64,000 nucleotides of DNA from Acidobacteriota bacterium. Lineage in GTDB: Bacteria; Acidobacteriota; Terriglobia; Acidiferrales; UBA7541. Shown here in pieces: positions 26,798-36,337 of the stretch. Positions within the stretch are counted from its first letter, which is position 1. Each line of letters begins with the position of its first letter. The notes beneath the pieces are model-generated. The model worked only from the letters and a program-made list of their open reading frames with translations. It was not told the DNA's origin and searched no databases. The translations under genes and the position numbers were made by a program. The stretch is taken from contig JABCZJ010000005.1 in the NCBI GenBank assembly GCA_013289715.1, positions 186,001 through 250,000 of the forward strand, written 5' to 3'.

Positions 26798-28231
26798 CTA
26801 CAGGATGTAACGGCTCAGGTCCTGGTCTTTCACGATATTTGCGAGCTGCTTTTGCACGTAGGCGGCGTCTACTTTAAAGGACTTCTTCTTCATTTCCGGG
26901 GCTTCGAAGGAAATATCCTCCAGCACTTTTTCCAAGATGGTGTGCAGGCGGCGCGCACCGATATTTTCGGTGTGCTCATTTACTTTGGCAGCGAACTTCG
27001 CGATGGCGGCGATGGCGTCCTCGGTGAAGGTGAGTTTGAAAGGTTCGGTATCGAGCAGGGCGATGTACTGCTTGATGAGCGCGTTCTTGGGTTCGGTGAG
27101 TATGCGGATGAAGTCCGCTTCGGTGAGCGAGGTAAGCTCGACGCGAATCGGGAAGCGGCCTTGCAGCTCGGGAATCAGGTCGGAGGGCTTGGTGGTGTGA
27201 AACGCACCGGCAGCGATAAACAAAATGTGGTCGGTGCGCACCATGCCGTAGCGGGTGTTGACCGTGGTGCCTTCCACGATAGGCAGAATGTCGCGCTGCA
27301 CGCCTTCGCGCGAAACGTCTGGACCGTGACCAGATTCGCGGCCGGCGATCTTGTCCACTTCGTCGATGAAGAGGATGCCCATCTGCTCGACGCGATCCAC
27401 GGCGATGCGCGTGACCTGGTCCATATCAATCAGACGGTTTTCTTCTTCCTGAATGAGGTAGTCGAAGGCTTCGGCGACCGTCATTTTGCGTTTCTTTTTC
27501 TGTTGGCCGAACATGCCGGAGAGCATGTCTTTTACGTTGATGTCCATTTCCTCGACGCCCTGATTGGTGATGATTTCGAATGAGGGCATCTGGCGTTCGC
27601 GGACTTCCACTTCCACCATGCGCTGATCGAGCTTGCCTTCACGCAACTGGGCGCGGAGTTTTTCGCGCGTGCGGGCTACCTGCTCGCGGCGCTGAATTTC
27701 GGTGGTGGGAGTCGTGTCCGACGCAATGGGCGAAGGCGGGAGGAGCAAATCGAGCAACCGATCTTCGGCGGATTGCTCGGCGCGCTCGGCGACTTCGTCG
27801 AGTTTTTCCTCGCGCACCATGTCGATGGAGGTTTCGACGAGGTCGCGGACCATGGATTCCACATCGCGACCGACGTAACCCACTTCGGTGTATTTGGAGG
27901 CTTCCACTTTGACAAAGGGACAACCCGCGAGGCGCGCCAGGCGCCGCGCAATTTCCGTCTTCCCCACACCCGTGGGACCGATCATTAGAATATTCTTGGG
28001 CAGAATATCTTCGGCCAGCTCGGGCGGAAGCTTCTGGCGGCGGACGCGGTTGCGCAGAGCGATGGCCACGGCTTTCTTGGCGAGATTCTGGCCGACGATG
28101 TATTTATCCAGCTCGACGACGATTTCGCGTGGCGTAAGCTCGTCGAACGACGGAAGCGGCTCCGGTTCGGGAGGCTGCGATTCGTTTCCGGATAGGTAGA
28201 TGACCATGTCTTTCTCCGATTTCTCCGTCAT
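26798..28231 (-). CDS. hslU: HslU, ATPase subunit of the HslUV protease
   Basis: HslU unfolds proteins and feeds them into the HslV peptidase. Landmarks are [17 protein letters not shown], Walker A GPTGVGKT (residues 85-92), the pore region [15 protein letters not shown], the inserted I domain (about residues 115-245, acidic and coiled), Walker [13 protein letters not shown], the GRFPIRVEL arginine region and the conserved C-terminus DLSRYIL that docks in HslV. Length 477 aa is normal. The start codon overlaps the hslV stop by 4 nt, giving coupled, balanced synthesis. Confidence 0.97.
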   Translation of the reverse strand: MTEKSEKDMVIYLSGNESQPPEPEPLPSFDELTPREIVVELDKYIVGQNLAKKAVAIALRNRVRRQKLPPELAEDILPKNILMIGPTGVGKTEIARRLARLAGCPFVKVEASKYTEVGYVGRDVESMVRDLVETSIDMVREEKLDEVAERAEQSAEDRLLDLLLPPSPIASDTTPTTEIQRREQVARTREKLRAQLREGKLDQRMVEVEVRERQMPSFEIITNQGVEEMDINVKDMLSGMFGQQKKKRKMTVAEAFDYLIQEEENRLIDMDQVTRIAVDRVEQMGILFIDEVDKIAGRESGHGPDVSREGVQRDILPIVEGTTVNTRYGMVRTDHILFIAAGAFHTTKPSDLIPELQGRFPIRVELTSLTEADFIRILTEPKNALIKQYIALLDTEPFKLTFTEDAIAAIAKFAAKVNEHTENIGARRLHTILEKVLEDISFEAPEMKKKSFKVDAAYVQKQLANIVKDQDLSRYIL

Positions 28232-28779
28232 AGCTCTTCCACGCTGAAATTGTCATTGGTATAGATGCAGATTTCGCTGGCGATGCGCATGGCTTCGGCG
28301 GCGATATCCTTGGCGCTGAGCTTGGTGAACTTGGAAAGAGCACGCGCGGCGGCCAGGGCGTAAGAGCCGCCGGAGCCGATGGCGCAGATGCCGTCGTCCG
28401 GCTCGATCACGTCGCCATTGCCAGAAAGCAGGAACGTGGACTTGGTGTCGGCGACGATGAGCAGCGCGTCCAGGTGGCGCAGAGAGCGGTCTGTGCGCCA
28501 TTCCTTGGCGAGTTCGACGGCGGCGCGCGCGAGATTACCGTGGAATTCCTGCAATTTTCCTTCGAAGCGGCCGAACAGGGAGAGTGCGTCGGCGGTGCTG
28601 CCGGCGAAGCCTGCGATGATTTTGTCGTTGTAGATGCGGCGGGTTTTGCGCGCGCTGTGCTTGATCACACCGTCGCCCAAGGTGACCTGGCCGTCGGCGG
28701 TAAGGACGACTTTATTGTCTTTGCGCACGCACAGCACCGTGGTGCCGTGCATCTGTTCGCTTTTGTGCGTTATTGGCAT
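28228..28779 (-). CDS. hslV: HslV, peptidase subunit of the HslUV protease
   Basis: HslV is the threonine peptidase of the proteasome-like HslUV complex. The visible processing site is MHG before [10 protein letters not shown], so the N-terminal nucleophile should be Thr13 of the precursor. GDGQVTLG-type sequence reads [34 protein letters not shown], and [14 protein letters not shown] is the conserved later motif. I chose the ATG at 28779 (183 aa); the frame stays open for another 205 codons upstream but that part is antisense to the adenosyltransferase gene. First gene of the hslV operon. Confidence 0.96.
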   Translation of the reverse strand: MPITHKSEQMHGTTVLCVRKDNKVVLTADGQVTLGDGVIKHSARKTRRIYNDKIIAGFAGSTADALSLFGRFEGKLQEFHGNLARAAVELAKEWRTDRSLRHLDALLIVADTKSTFLLSGNGDVIEPDDGICAIGSGGSYALAAARALSKFTKLSAKDIAAEAMRIASEICIYTNDNFSVEEL

Positions 28780-28902
28780 CCGACGATTATACCGCGCTCG
28801 TGCGGGAATGGGCCACTGGCGCGCTCTAGGATTTGTCCGTCGCTTGACGTTTCCACAACCTGCGCTCACTATTCCGAACTGCACTTCCAAGGAACTCATC
28901 GC

Positions 28903-29439
28903 ATGCCCGAAGGCAAAGGACTGCTGATCGTTTACACGGGCCCCGGCAAGGGCAAGACCACTTGTGCGCTGGGCACCGCTTTTCGCGCCGTCGGCCAGGG
29001 CCTGCGCGTGATGATGGTGCAGTTCATCAAGGGTTCGTGGCATTATGGCGAACTCGACGCCGCGAAAATGCTCGGCGACGATAAATTCGAAATTCGCCCC
29101 ATGGGCCGAGGCTTCGTAAAAATCGGCGGCGCGGAAACCGATCCCGAAGACGTGAAAATGTGCGAAGACGCCTGGGAGTTCGGCCGCGCGCAGATTTACA
29201 GCGAAAAATACGACCTGGTAGTGCTCGATGAAATCAATTACGTGATCGGTTACAAGATGCTGGACGTCGAGCGCGTCGTGGACGCGCTCGACAAGCGCCC
29301 CGAACGCGTCCACGTAATCTGCACGGGCCGAAGCGCGCATCCCAAACTGATCGCAGCCGCCGACCTGGTAACCGAAATGCGCGAAGTAAAGCACCCCTAC
29401 ACGAAAGGCATCCTCGCGCAGCGCGGAATTGACTATTGA
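28903..29439 (+). CDS. cobO: Cob(I)yrinic acid a,c-diamide adenosyltransferase (CobA/CobO/BtuR type)
   Basis: The enzyme adds the adenosyl group of ATP to cob(I)alamin or precursors to make coenzyme B12. The P-loop variant GPGKGKTT (residues 13-20) near the N-terminus, [32 protein letters not shown] and [24 protein letters not shown] match the family, as does the length of 178 aa. It is divergent from hslV, 123 nt apart, a space too short for a full cobalamin riboswitch and in which I see none. Start at the ATG 28903; the frame extends far upstream through hslV antisense sequence. Confidence 0.94.
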   Translation: MPEGKGLLIVYTGPGKGKTTCALGTAFRAVGQGLRVMMVQFIKGSWHYGELDAAKMLGDDKFEIRPMGRGFVKIGGAETDPEDVKMCEDAWEFGRAQIYSEKYDLVVLDEINYVIGYKMLDVERVVDALDKRPERVHVICTGRSAHPKLIAAADLVTEMREVKHPYTKGILAQRGIDY

Positions 29440-29547
29440 TGCGAGCGACGCAGTGGCGCGGCAGCGACGGCCATTTTTTTAACGTTCAACTTTTAACTCT
29501 GAACTGTTAACTTCGTAAAGGGCCCTTGAGCCCAAAAACCCCGACCC

Positions 29548-30399
29548 ATGGCCTGGTTCAAGCGCGAAAAAAAACCGATCGAAAATCCCACGCCGGCCGA
29601 AGAACGCCGCGTCCACACCGAAGGCATGTGGACGAAGTGCAACTCCTGCCGCGCCATCATCTGGAAAAAAGATCTCGAAGCGAATTGGGAAGTCTGCACC
29701 AAGTGCGACCACCATTTCCGTCTCAGTTCGCGCCGCCGCCTGGAAATGCTGCTCGACGAGGAGCCCTGGATCGAACTCGACGCCGACCTCGCCTCGAGCG
29801 ACCCGCTGCAATTCACCGACACCAGGCCCTACGCGCAGCGCCTGAAGGAAGCGCAGCGCAAACTCAACATGAAAGACGCGATCATCACCGCCGCAGGCCG
29901 CCTGAACGGGCGCCCCGTCGTCTGCTGCGCGATGGAATTCGGATTTATCGGCGGCTCGATGGGCGCGGTGGTCGGTGAAAAAGTAGCGCGCGCGATCGAC
30001 CGCTCACTCCAGCAGAAAGAACCGCTCATCGTGGTCTCCTGCTCCGGCGGCGCACGCATGATGGAAGGCGTGGTCAGCCTCATGCAGCTCGCGAAGGTTT
30101 CCGCCGCGCTCGGGCGCCTCGACGAAGCGAAGCTCCCTTTCATTTCCATACTCACCGACCCCACCACCGGCGGCGTCACCGCCAGCTACGCGATGCTCGG
30201 CGATCTGAATATTGCTGAGCCGGGCGCGCTGATCGGTTTTGCCGGCCCACGCGTGATCGAACAAACCATCCGCCAGAAATTGCCCGAAGGATTTCAGACC
30301 GCCGAGTTCCTCCTCGAGCACGGCTTCCTCGACGCCGTTGTCCCGCGCAAGGAAATGAAGCCTTACATCAGCCAAGCCCTCGACTTCTTCGTCGGCTAA
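29548..30399 (+). CDS. accD: Acetyl-CoA carboxylase carboxyltransferase subunit beta
   Basis: AccD with AccA transfers CO2 from biotin to acetyl-CoA to make malonyl-CoA for fatty acid synthesis. The N-terminal zinc ribbon is complete (Cys31, Cys34, Cys50, Cys53: KCNSC and VCTKC). The crotonase fold follows: FGFIGGSMGAVVGEK, SCSGGARMMEGV, TDPTTGGVTASYAMLGDLNIAEPGA, GFAGPRVIEQTI. Length 283 aa is normal. folC starts 5 nt after its stop, an arrangement seen in many bacteria. Confidence 0.97.
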   Translation: MAWFKREKKPIENPTPAEERRVHTEGMWTKCNSCRAIIWKKDLEANWEVCTKCDHHFRLSSRRRLEMLLDEEPWIELDADLASSDPLQFTDTRPYAQRLKEAQRKLNMKDAIITAAGRLNGRPVVCCAMEFGFIGGSMGAVVGEKVARAIDRSLQQKEPLIVVSCSGGARMMEGVVSLMQLAKVSAALGRLDEAKLPFISILTDPTTGGVTASYAMLGDLNIAEPGALIGFAGPRVIEQTIRQKLPEGFQTAEFLLEHGFLDAVVPRKEMKPYISQALDFFVG

Positions 30400-30403
30400 T
30401 CCC

Positions 30404-31780
30404 ATGACGTACGAAGAATCCGTACGCGCACTGCTTTCCTTGGGCCGGGAACTCGCCGCTCCGCAACAAGCTCGCGTCCAGAAATTCGGTCTCGCGAATA
30501 TTACGATTCTCGCGGAAGCTCTTGGCCAGCCTCAGCGCTCCTCCCCCTGCGCGCACATCGCGGGGACGAACGGCAAAGGCTCTACGGCCGCGATGCTGGA
30601 ATCCATCCTGCGCGCCGCTGGGCTGCGCACGGGTCTGTATACCTCGCCGCACCTCGAACGCATCAACGAACGCATCCGCATCAACGGCGAAAATATTTCG
30701 GACCAGCAATTTGCCGCGGCCTGGTCCCGCGTTCACGCTTCCGTCGAATCGCTGATGGCATCGGGAAAACTCACGGCACACCCCACTTTCTTCGAGTGCG
30801 TCACGGCCATTGCTTTTCTTGCCTTCGCCGAGCACCAGGTGGATTTCGCCATCTACGAAGTGGGCTTGGGCGGGCGCCTCGATGCCACCAACATTGTCGA
30901 TCCGGAAGTCGCCATCATTACTCCCATTGATTTCGATCACGAAAACTTTCTCGGCCATTCCATCGAGGAAATCGCCGCGGAAAAGGCCGGCATCATCAAA
31001 ACCGGCGCGTGGGTGGTCAGCGCCAGCGAACGGTCGGAAGCTCGCGCGGTGATTGCCCGGCGCTGCGCCGAAATGGACGCGCGCCTGGTGGAAGTGGACG
31101 CGACAGCGCGCGCAGAAGACGTGCAAACCTCCGACGGCCTGTATCGCGCTGTGGCGGAGTTCGCACACTCGCGCAAACAACTCACCCTCGCTCCTTCGTT
31201 GCCCGGGCGCTTCCAGATTCGCAATGCGCTCACCGCCGCCATTGCAGCACGTCTCCTCGCGGAACGCGGATTCCCACTGCCCGACGCCGCCATCGAACGC
31301 GGCATCGCCGCCGCAAATTGGCCCGGCCGCCTGGAACGGCTCGCCACTCACCCCGATCTTTACCTGGACGGCGCGCACAATCCCGCCGGCGCCCGTGAAC
31401 TGCTGAAATTCTGGAAAGAAAATTACGCCGGTCGCCGCATCATCCTCGTCTACGGAGCGATGCGCGATAAAGCGGTAGATGAGATCTCCGGCCTGCTTTT
31501 CCCTCACACAGCCGCCGTCATCCTTACGGAACCACGCCAGCCACGCGCCATTTCCGCGCCGCTGCTCGCTGAAATGACCAGCCACGACGCGAAAGAAACC
31601 ATCATCGCCCGTGATCCCGGCAAAGCCATCGAAGCTGCCCTGGAACTGGCTGGCCCGCAAGACGCCGTGTTCGCGACCGGCTCGCTATACCTCGTGGGCG
31701 AATTGCGCGCCTACTGGGCCAAACGCGCGGCGAAGCAAAGCTCTGTCGCCGGCCGGAATTTGTCCTCCGGAAGTTCGTAG
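30404..31780 (+). CDS. folC: Bifunctional folylpolyglutamate synthase / dihydrofolate synthase
   Basis: FolC adds glutamate to dihydropteroate and to reduced folates, keeping them in the cell. The Mur-ligase-type P-loop is HIAGTNGKGS (residues 51-60), followed by GLYTSPHLERINERI, the FECVTAIAF and VGLGGRLDATN motifs, the second ATP-contact region DFDHENFLGHS with EKAGIIK, and a C-terminal domain with LDGAHNPAGA. At 458 aa it is full length. It is coupled to accD. The final codons and the stop lie in the first copy of a 20-bp tandem duplication. Confidence 0.96.
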   Translation: MTYEESVRALLSLGRELAAPQQARVQKFGLANITILAEALGQPQRSSPCAHIAGTNGKGSTAAMLESILRAAGLRTGLYTSPHLERINERIRINGENISDQQFAAAWSRVHASVESLMASGKLTAHPTFFECVTAIAFLAFAEHQVDFAIYEVGLGGRLDATNIVDPEVAIITPIDFDHENFLGHSIEEIAAEKAGIIKTGAWVVSASERSEARAVIARRCAEMDARLVEVDATARAEDVQTSDGLYRAVAEFAHSRKQLTLAPSLPGRFQIRNALTAAIAARLLAERGFPLPDAAIERGIAAANWPGRLERLATHPDLYLDGAHNPAGARELLKFWKENYAGRRIILVYGAMRDKAVDEISGLLFPHTAAVILTEPRQPRAISAPLLAEMTSHDAKETIIARDPGKAIEAALELAGPQDAVFATGSLYLVGELRAYWAKRAAKQSSVAGRNLSSGSS

Positions 31781-31809
31781 TTTTCTCCCGAAGTTCGTAG
31801 TTTCCTCCA
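31770..31809 (+). repeat. 20-bp tandem duplication spanning the folC stop codon
   Basis: GAAGTTCGTAGTTTTCTCCC (31770-31789) is followed at once by GAAGTTCGTAGTTTCCTCCA (18 of 20 identical). The first copy carries the folC TAG. The duplication leaves the protein unchanged since the stop is in the first copy. The rest of the region to the next gene at 32073 shows no gene. Confidence 0.7.
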
Positions 31810-32072
31810 GCAATCCGTAGCGCGCTTCTTCAAATTGCAGAATCGCCGCAGTTGCGGGTCACGTTCTCCCAAGAACGTGCAAAGTTGCCAATTACGAACA
31901 CGCCGCGCGTCCCATCCACGAACACAGTTTCCCACCTGCGCACGGCTGAAATATTGTTTCTAAGAAATAAAACTTTTTGTGAACAACTCGCCCGTTTTCT
32001 TCGTTTATCTAGCAGTTGTCACGAAGCAAAACGGCGCCTCGTACGTCTAAGAAAATCAAGCCGGAGGGCCCT

Positions 32073-32636
32073 ATGAAGCAGGATGCGAGAAGGCAAAAAT
32101 TGGAATCTTTCGGTCGTGCGCCGGCCCTGTTGTCCGCCGCGCTCCGCCAATTTCCCAAGAAAATGTGGATCTATAAACCCGCGAACGAGCGCTGGAGCAT
32201 CCACGAAATCATCCTGCATCTCGCCGACAGTGAAGCCAGCGCCTATGTGCGCTGCCGTGCCTACATCGCCGAACCGGCCGCCAGCCAAGTGGCAAAATTC
32301 AGCGCCTCGCGCTGGGCTGGTTCGCTCGGCTATTTTCACCAGAGCACGCGCGAAGCCCTCGAAATTATTCGCCGCCTCAGGAAAATGACGTATCAATTGC
32401 TGATCGCCCTGCCCGAGGAAGTTTGGGACAGCACCGTCACCCATCCGCGTGACGGCGCCATCAGCCTCGATCGCTGGGTGGACCTGCAGGAACGCCACAT
32501 CCCTCACCACATCGAACAAATGCGCCAGAACTACGAGACCTGGCTCAAGACGCATCCTCCCAGACGCCGCCCTTCGTCCCTGCGCGCAACGGGAATTTCG
32601 TCCAGCCTGATCTCGATGTCAGCAGGAATCTGCTAG
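32073..32636 (+). CDS. DinB-like (DUF664-type) putative metal-dependent protein
   Basis: The ATG at 32073 has a GGAGG ribosome site. The 187-aa product is a four-helix-bundle protein of the DinB/YfiT superfamily: RWSIHEIILHLADSE near residue 49 and LQERHIPHHIEQMRQNY near the end provide the histidines that bind metal in the family. Members include thiol-dependent transferases and many proteins without a known role. The last 30 residues are basic and serine-rich and look unstructured. It stands alone between folC and the next small gene. Confidence 0.85.
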   Translation: MKQDARRQKLESFGRAPALLSAALRQFPKKMWIYKPANERWSIHEIILHLADSEASAYVRCRAYIAEPAASQVAKFSASRWAGSLGYFHQSTREALEIIRRLRKMTYQLLIALPEEVWDSTVTHPRDGAISLDRWVDLQERHIPHHIEQMRQNYETWLKTHPPRRRPSSLRATGISSSLISMSAGIC

Positions 32637-32914
32637 CAACGCGAAGCAGCACCGCGCATCGCGCAGAGTGGATTCACGCCATCCGTGGCGCTCACCGGTT
32701 CGATCGAGCGCGCTACGCCGTTTCCTGCGGACAGTGCCCTAATCACTCAAACACAAGACCCTCGGCACGAAATACTCAATCGCCCCGCTCGGCAATCCGT
32801 CGCCACTGCTCGGCCGTCCTAGCCCTTGCCCCTGCCCGGCCAAAGCGAGAGAATGACTCACGCTGTGGTGCTCGTTCCTTAGCTGTGCCCAGCCTGAAAC
32901 GGGGGAGGATAGCC

Positions 32915-33127
32915 GTGGCGGAAAACCAGATACCCGAACAGAAGAATAACTTGATCATCCGCGTGCCGTTGTCGTCCGATGGCTACGTCTCGATTTATTT
33001 CTCGAGCAATGATGGCCGCCCGATGAGCGAGCGCGAGTGGTGGCATCTGAAACAAGTTATCGAACTTGCGAGCAAGGCCTTTGTGAAGCCGGAAGAGCGC
33101 GCCCAAGCCGCCGCAGCCGGCGCATAA
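32915..33127 (+). CDS. Small hypothetical protein
   Basis: A GTG at 32915 sits 4 nt after GGGGGAGGAT, a strong ribosome site, and is preferred to an in-frame ATG at 32885 that lacks one. The 70-aa product (EQKNNLIIRVPLSSDGYVSIYF, MSEREWWHLKQVIELASKAFV) looks like a compact alpha/beta protein, one hairpin then a helix. I do not recognise a family. It precedes the bacilliredoxin gene by 92 nt. Confidence 0.6.
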   Translation: MAENQIPEQKNNLIIRVPLSSDGYVSIYFSSNDGRPMSEREWWHLKQVIELASKAFVKPEERAQAAAAGA

Positions 33128-33219
33128 AAGCGCAGCTTCAAATTGCGAGCAGGAAAGCAGTGTGGCGAAGGTCCGCTCGCTTGAGGGTCAAACGGCCCCA
33201 AATCAGCCAAGGAGTTGCG

Positions 33220-33660
33220 ATGCACCCTGAAGAACTGCTTCGCGGAATGCGCGAAGAATTGACCAGTATCGGTTTTCACGAACTGCGCACGGCGAAGGAC
33301 GTTGATGCGGCCCTGCAACAGGAGAAGCGCACTGTGCTCGTGGTAGTGAATTCGGTCTGCGGATGCGCCGCAGGCCGCGCTCGCCCCGCGGTGGCCATGG
33401 CCCTGACGCACCAGGCGCGCCCGGAAATTCTCGCCACCGTTTTCGCCGGCCAGGACCGCGAAGCCACCGAACAAGCCCGCAGTTACTTCACAGGCTACGC
33501 CCCGTCGTCCCCTTGCATCGCCTTGCTGCGCGACGGCAAAGTCGCCTTCATGCTGGAAAGGCACGCCATCGAAGGCCGCGACCCGCACGCCATCGCAGCA
33601 GATCTCACCCGCGCCTTCGACCGCTTTTGCACACCGGCCGCGGGACGCGTAACTCAGTAG
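33220..33660 (+). CDS. Bacilliredoxin (BrxA/BrxB family)
   Basis: Bacilliredoxins remove bacillithiol or related low-molecular-weight thiols from oxidised proteins. The product of 146 aa has the family's unusual CGC active site (Cys47-Gly-Cys49 in VNSVCGCAAGRARPAV) and ends with the thioredoxin-fold core (ATVFAGQDREATEQARSYFTGYAPSSPCIALLRDGK). The ATG at 33220 has AAGGAG at proper distance; upstream extension of the frame is not coding. It implies a bacillithiol-like redox buffer in this organism, which is inference. Confidence 0.92.
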   Translation: MHPEELLRGMREELTSIGFHELRTAKDVDAALQQEKRTVLVVVNSVCGCAAGRARPAVAMALTHQARPEILATVFAGQDREATEQARSYFTGYAPSSPCIALLRDGKVAFMLERHAIEGRDPHAIAADLTRAFDRFCTPAAGRVTQ

Positions 33661-33865
33661 CTGGATCGCGCTGGAAAGGCGCCCGCGAGAATAGCTCACA
33701 AGCCGCAGCGCCGGGTTTACAAATTCTCCCGCCGGATCCACCAGTAAACTCCAGTGCCGTGCCCCATCCGTGTGATCGGACGTTTACCAGAACGCACTAC
33801 GGCGAGCGGCTGGTGTGTCACCGGTGCCGAGATCAGGCTACCCTTTGGTCTTGGGAGCAGAGGTC

Positions 33866-34540
33866 ATGATTTGCACCGCGTGCGGAGCAAAGACCGCCGA
33901 GGGAAAATCATTTTGCAGTTCCTGCGGCCGGCCGCTGGTAGGTTTTTCCCTAGGCCGCATCGCCGCGCAATCTCCCGCGCCCGATTTTTCGCCTCCGACT
34001 TCTCTGGCAGAATCTTCCGCGCCCCATTCGTCCGCACAATACGCCGGCTTCTGGCTCCGCGTACCCGCGACAATCATCGACTTGATCATCCTCGCGATCC
34101 CCCTCGCCATGGCCGTTTCTTATCTGTCCGTAGCGATGGGCAGCTGGCGCGCTTTCTTAAGCCTCCATCCGGGGCAATCGCCGGAAGAGATTGTCGCAGC
34201 CTTCGGCAGGACGTACCTGTTCACGATTCTTTGCTTCTTCATCGTCAGCGGCTGGCTCTATTTCGCGCTGTTTGAAAGTTCGCGCTGGCAAGCTACGCTC
34301 GGCAAAAAATTCATGGGCCTGCGTGTGGCCGACCTCGGCGGCAATCGCGTAACGTTCGGGCGTGCCAGCGGCCGCTTCTTCGGAGGCCGCCTCCTTGCCC
34401 ATGTTCCCTTCATCGGCTCCCTCTATATTGCGGTTGATTGCATCTGCGCCGGACTAACTTCCCGCAAGCAGGCCCTGCACGACATGTTTTCCGGCTGCCT
34501 GGTCCTCCGCAGGAACGAGGGCCTGCTATATCGCAAGTAG
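33866..34540 (+). CDS. RDD-family membrane protein with N-terminal zinc ribbon
   Basis: The start at 33866 gives MICTACGAKTAEGKSFCSSCGRPL, a double-CxxC zinc ribbon at the extreme N-terminus. After a proline/serine linker comes the RDD domain: YAGFWLRVPATIIDLIILAIPLAM (the Arg/Asp pair in the first helix), SGWLYFALFESSRWQATLGKKFMGLRVAD, and the last helices with ALHDMFSGCLVL. RDD proteins have three or more membrane helices; some are linked to ion or compatible-solute handling, but the role here is unknown. 224 aa. Confidence 0.88.
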   Translation: MICTACGAKTAEGKSFCSSCGRPLVGFSLGRIAAQSPAPDFSPPTSLAESSAPHSSAQYAGFWLRVPATIIDLIILAIPLAMAVSYLSVAMGSWRAFLSLHPGQSPEEIVAAFGRTYLFTILCFFIVSGWLYFALFESSRWQATLGKKFMGLRVADLGGNRVTFGRASGRFFGGRLLAHVPFIGSLYIAVDCICAGLTSRKQALHDMFSGCLVLRRNEGLLYRK

Positions 34541-34630
34541 CTGGCCGCGAAAGTTCTCCCGCGAAATGCGTTTGCCGCTAACAGAACACAAGATTGCCGT
34601 GCCCGCCGCGCAATGGTAGGATGACACTTC

Positions 34631-35389
34631 ATGAGCCCGGCGCCAGCCCCGAAAATTCGCGTAGGCATCCCCTATCGCACTAGAAAAGAAGAACTTAGCA
34701 ACAAACGGGACGCCTACGACAAATACGTTGCAGCCGTCGCAGCCCACGCCGCCGAACCCGTTGAAATCTCGCTCGGCCTCTCTGCTTCGGAATTGCAGCA
34801 ACTGGCGCAAACGCTCGACGCAGTAATCCTTCCCGGCAGCCCCGCGGACATCGAGCCTGCGCTCTTCAACGCCACCCGCCATCCGAAAACCGCCGAATCC
34901 GACGCCGACCGCGAGCGCACCGACTTCGCGCTCCTCGGCCACGCCGTCACCGAACACAAGCCCGTCCTTGCCATCTGTTACGGCGTGCAAAGCTTGAACG
35001 TCTTCCTGGGCGGCGCCCTGGTGCAGGACATTCCCAGCGCGATCCACACTAAAATCCAGCATGCATGGACCGGCCACGAAGGTCCCGAGCCGCATCACGA
35101 CGTCACTCTGGACGCCGGTTCCCGCCTGGCGCAGCTGGCCGGCGCGACGAAAGCCCGCGTCAACAGCTCGCATCACCAATCCGTGCTGCAACCGGGCAAT
35201 AATCTTCGCGTGGTAGCGCACGCGCCCGATGGCGTGATCGAAGCAATCGAATGGACCGGCGATGCCAACTGGATCGTAGGCGTGCAGTGGCATCCCGAAC
35301 GCATGGTCCGATCGGAGGAGCTGTCGCAGTCATTGTTTCGCGAACTGGCCGCTGCAGCCGCCGCGCGCAAAGCGCCAGTGCATTCCTAG
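34631..35389 (+). CDS. Class I glutamine amidotransferase / gamma-glutamyl hydrolase (peptidase C26)
   Basis: The fold is that of PuuD-like gamma-glutamyl-gamma-aminobutyrate hydrolases: VGIPYRTRK at the start, VILPGSPADIEPALF, the nucleophile elbow ICYGVQSLNVFLGG with Cys116, VNSSHHQSV and the catalytic histidine and glutamate in VGVQWHPER. It should hydrolyse a gamma-glutamyl bond; the substrate is not clear. Full length at 252 aa. Short gaps separate it from the RDD and SDR genes. Confidence 0.9.
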   Translation: MSPAPAPKIRVGIPYRTRKEELSNKRDAYDKYVAAVAAHAAEPVEISLGLSASELQQLAQTLDAVILPGSPADIEPALFNATRHPKTAESDADRERTDFALLGHAVTEHKPVLAICYGVQSLNVFLGGALVQDIPSAIHTKIQHAWTGHEGPEPHHDVTLDAGSRLAQLAGATKARVNSSHHQSVLQPGNNLRVVAHAPDGVIEAIEWTGDANWIVGVQWHPERMVRSEELSQSLFRELAAAAAARKAPVHS

Positions 35390-35531
35390 CCGCGCAGCAC
35401 CAGGCGGCAGCGCAGTGGCTGCCAGTTCATGCAAGGATTCAGAACTTGCGGATTTTGCTTGCAACTTTTAAGCGGGAACTTTTAGCTTTCAACTCTGGAC
35501 CAATCTCGACACGCCATTCATCGGGGGACAA

Positions 35532-36296
35532 ATGATCTCGCTCGCAGGCAAGGCCGCACTGATTACCGGAGGCTCCCGCGGCATCGGAGCCGCCGCCGTA
35601 AAACTGTTCGCGCAGGCCGGCGCGGACGTCGTCTTCAATTACCATCGCAGCAAAGAAGCAGCAGCCCAAGTGGAGCAGGAAGCCCGCAAGCACGGCACGC
35701 GCATCGAATCTCTGAAAGCCGACCTGGGCAAAATGGCCGACGCCAAAAAACTCGTGGATTTCACCCGCGAGCGCCTCGGCCGCATTGACATTCTCGTCGC
35801 CAATGCCGGCATCTGGAACGAAAAGGACGCGCCCATCGAAAAAATGACCGAGCGCGAATGGGACGAAATGATTCAGATCAACCTGAAGAGCGTCTACTCG
35901 GTGATTCATTTTGTCGCGCCGCACATGATCGCGCAAAAAAGCGGAAAAATCGTCGCCATCAGCTCCACCGCCGGCCAGCGCGGCGAAGCGCTTCACACCC
36001 ACTACGGTGCCAGCAAGGGCGCGATCATCAGTTTCGTTAAAGGCCTCGCCAGCGAACTGGGTCGCTACAACATCCTGGTCAATTGTGTCGCGCCCGGCTG
36101 GGTGGATACCGATATGTCCGCGTCCGTGCTGCGCACCAAGAATGGCTTGAAAGCCGCGATCCTACCCATCGCGCTTAAGCGTGTCGGCACCGCCGAGGAA
36201 ATCGCCGGCCCCATCCTCTTCGCTGCTTCCGACCTGGCAACCTTTATCACCGGAGAAGTGATCAACGTGAATGGAGGCTCGGTCCTGTGCGGCTGA
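35532..36296 (+). CDS. Short-chain dehydrogenase/reductase, FabG-like
   Basis: A NAD(P)-dependent oxidoreductase of 254 aa. The cofactor site is ITGGSRGIGAA (residues 11-21), with NAG at 91-93, catalytic Ser145 (AISSTAG), Tyr158 and Lys162 (YGASK), and the C-terminal FITGEVINVNGGSVLCG typical of FabG-like enzymes. Basic residues after the second strand (YHRSKEA) suggest NADPH. Its substrate cannot be told. The next gene starts just after or slightly overlapping it. Confidence 0.93.
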   Translation: MISLAGKAALITGGSRGIGAAAVKLFAQAGADVVFNYHRSKEAAAQVEQEARKHGTRIESLKADLGKMADAKKLVDFTRERLGRIDILVANAGIWNEKDAPIEKMTEREWDEMIQINLKSVYSVIHFVAPHMIAQKSGKIVAISSTAGQRGEALHTHYGASKGAIISFVKGLASELGRYNILVNCVAPGWVDTDMSASVLRTKNGLKAAILPIALKRVGTAEEIAGPILFAASDLATFITGEVINVNGGSVLCG

Positions 36297-36337
36297 TTTC
36301 GCCACTTATGAATTCGCACGGAAGGAACTTTCATAGC

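Noticed and set aside
28474..28902. Long plus-strand frame upstream of the corrinoid adenosyltransferase and the matching long minus frame upstream of hslV
   Set aside because: Each is antisense to the real gene on the other strand; family alignment places the starts at 28903 and 28779.
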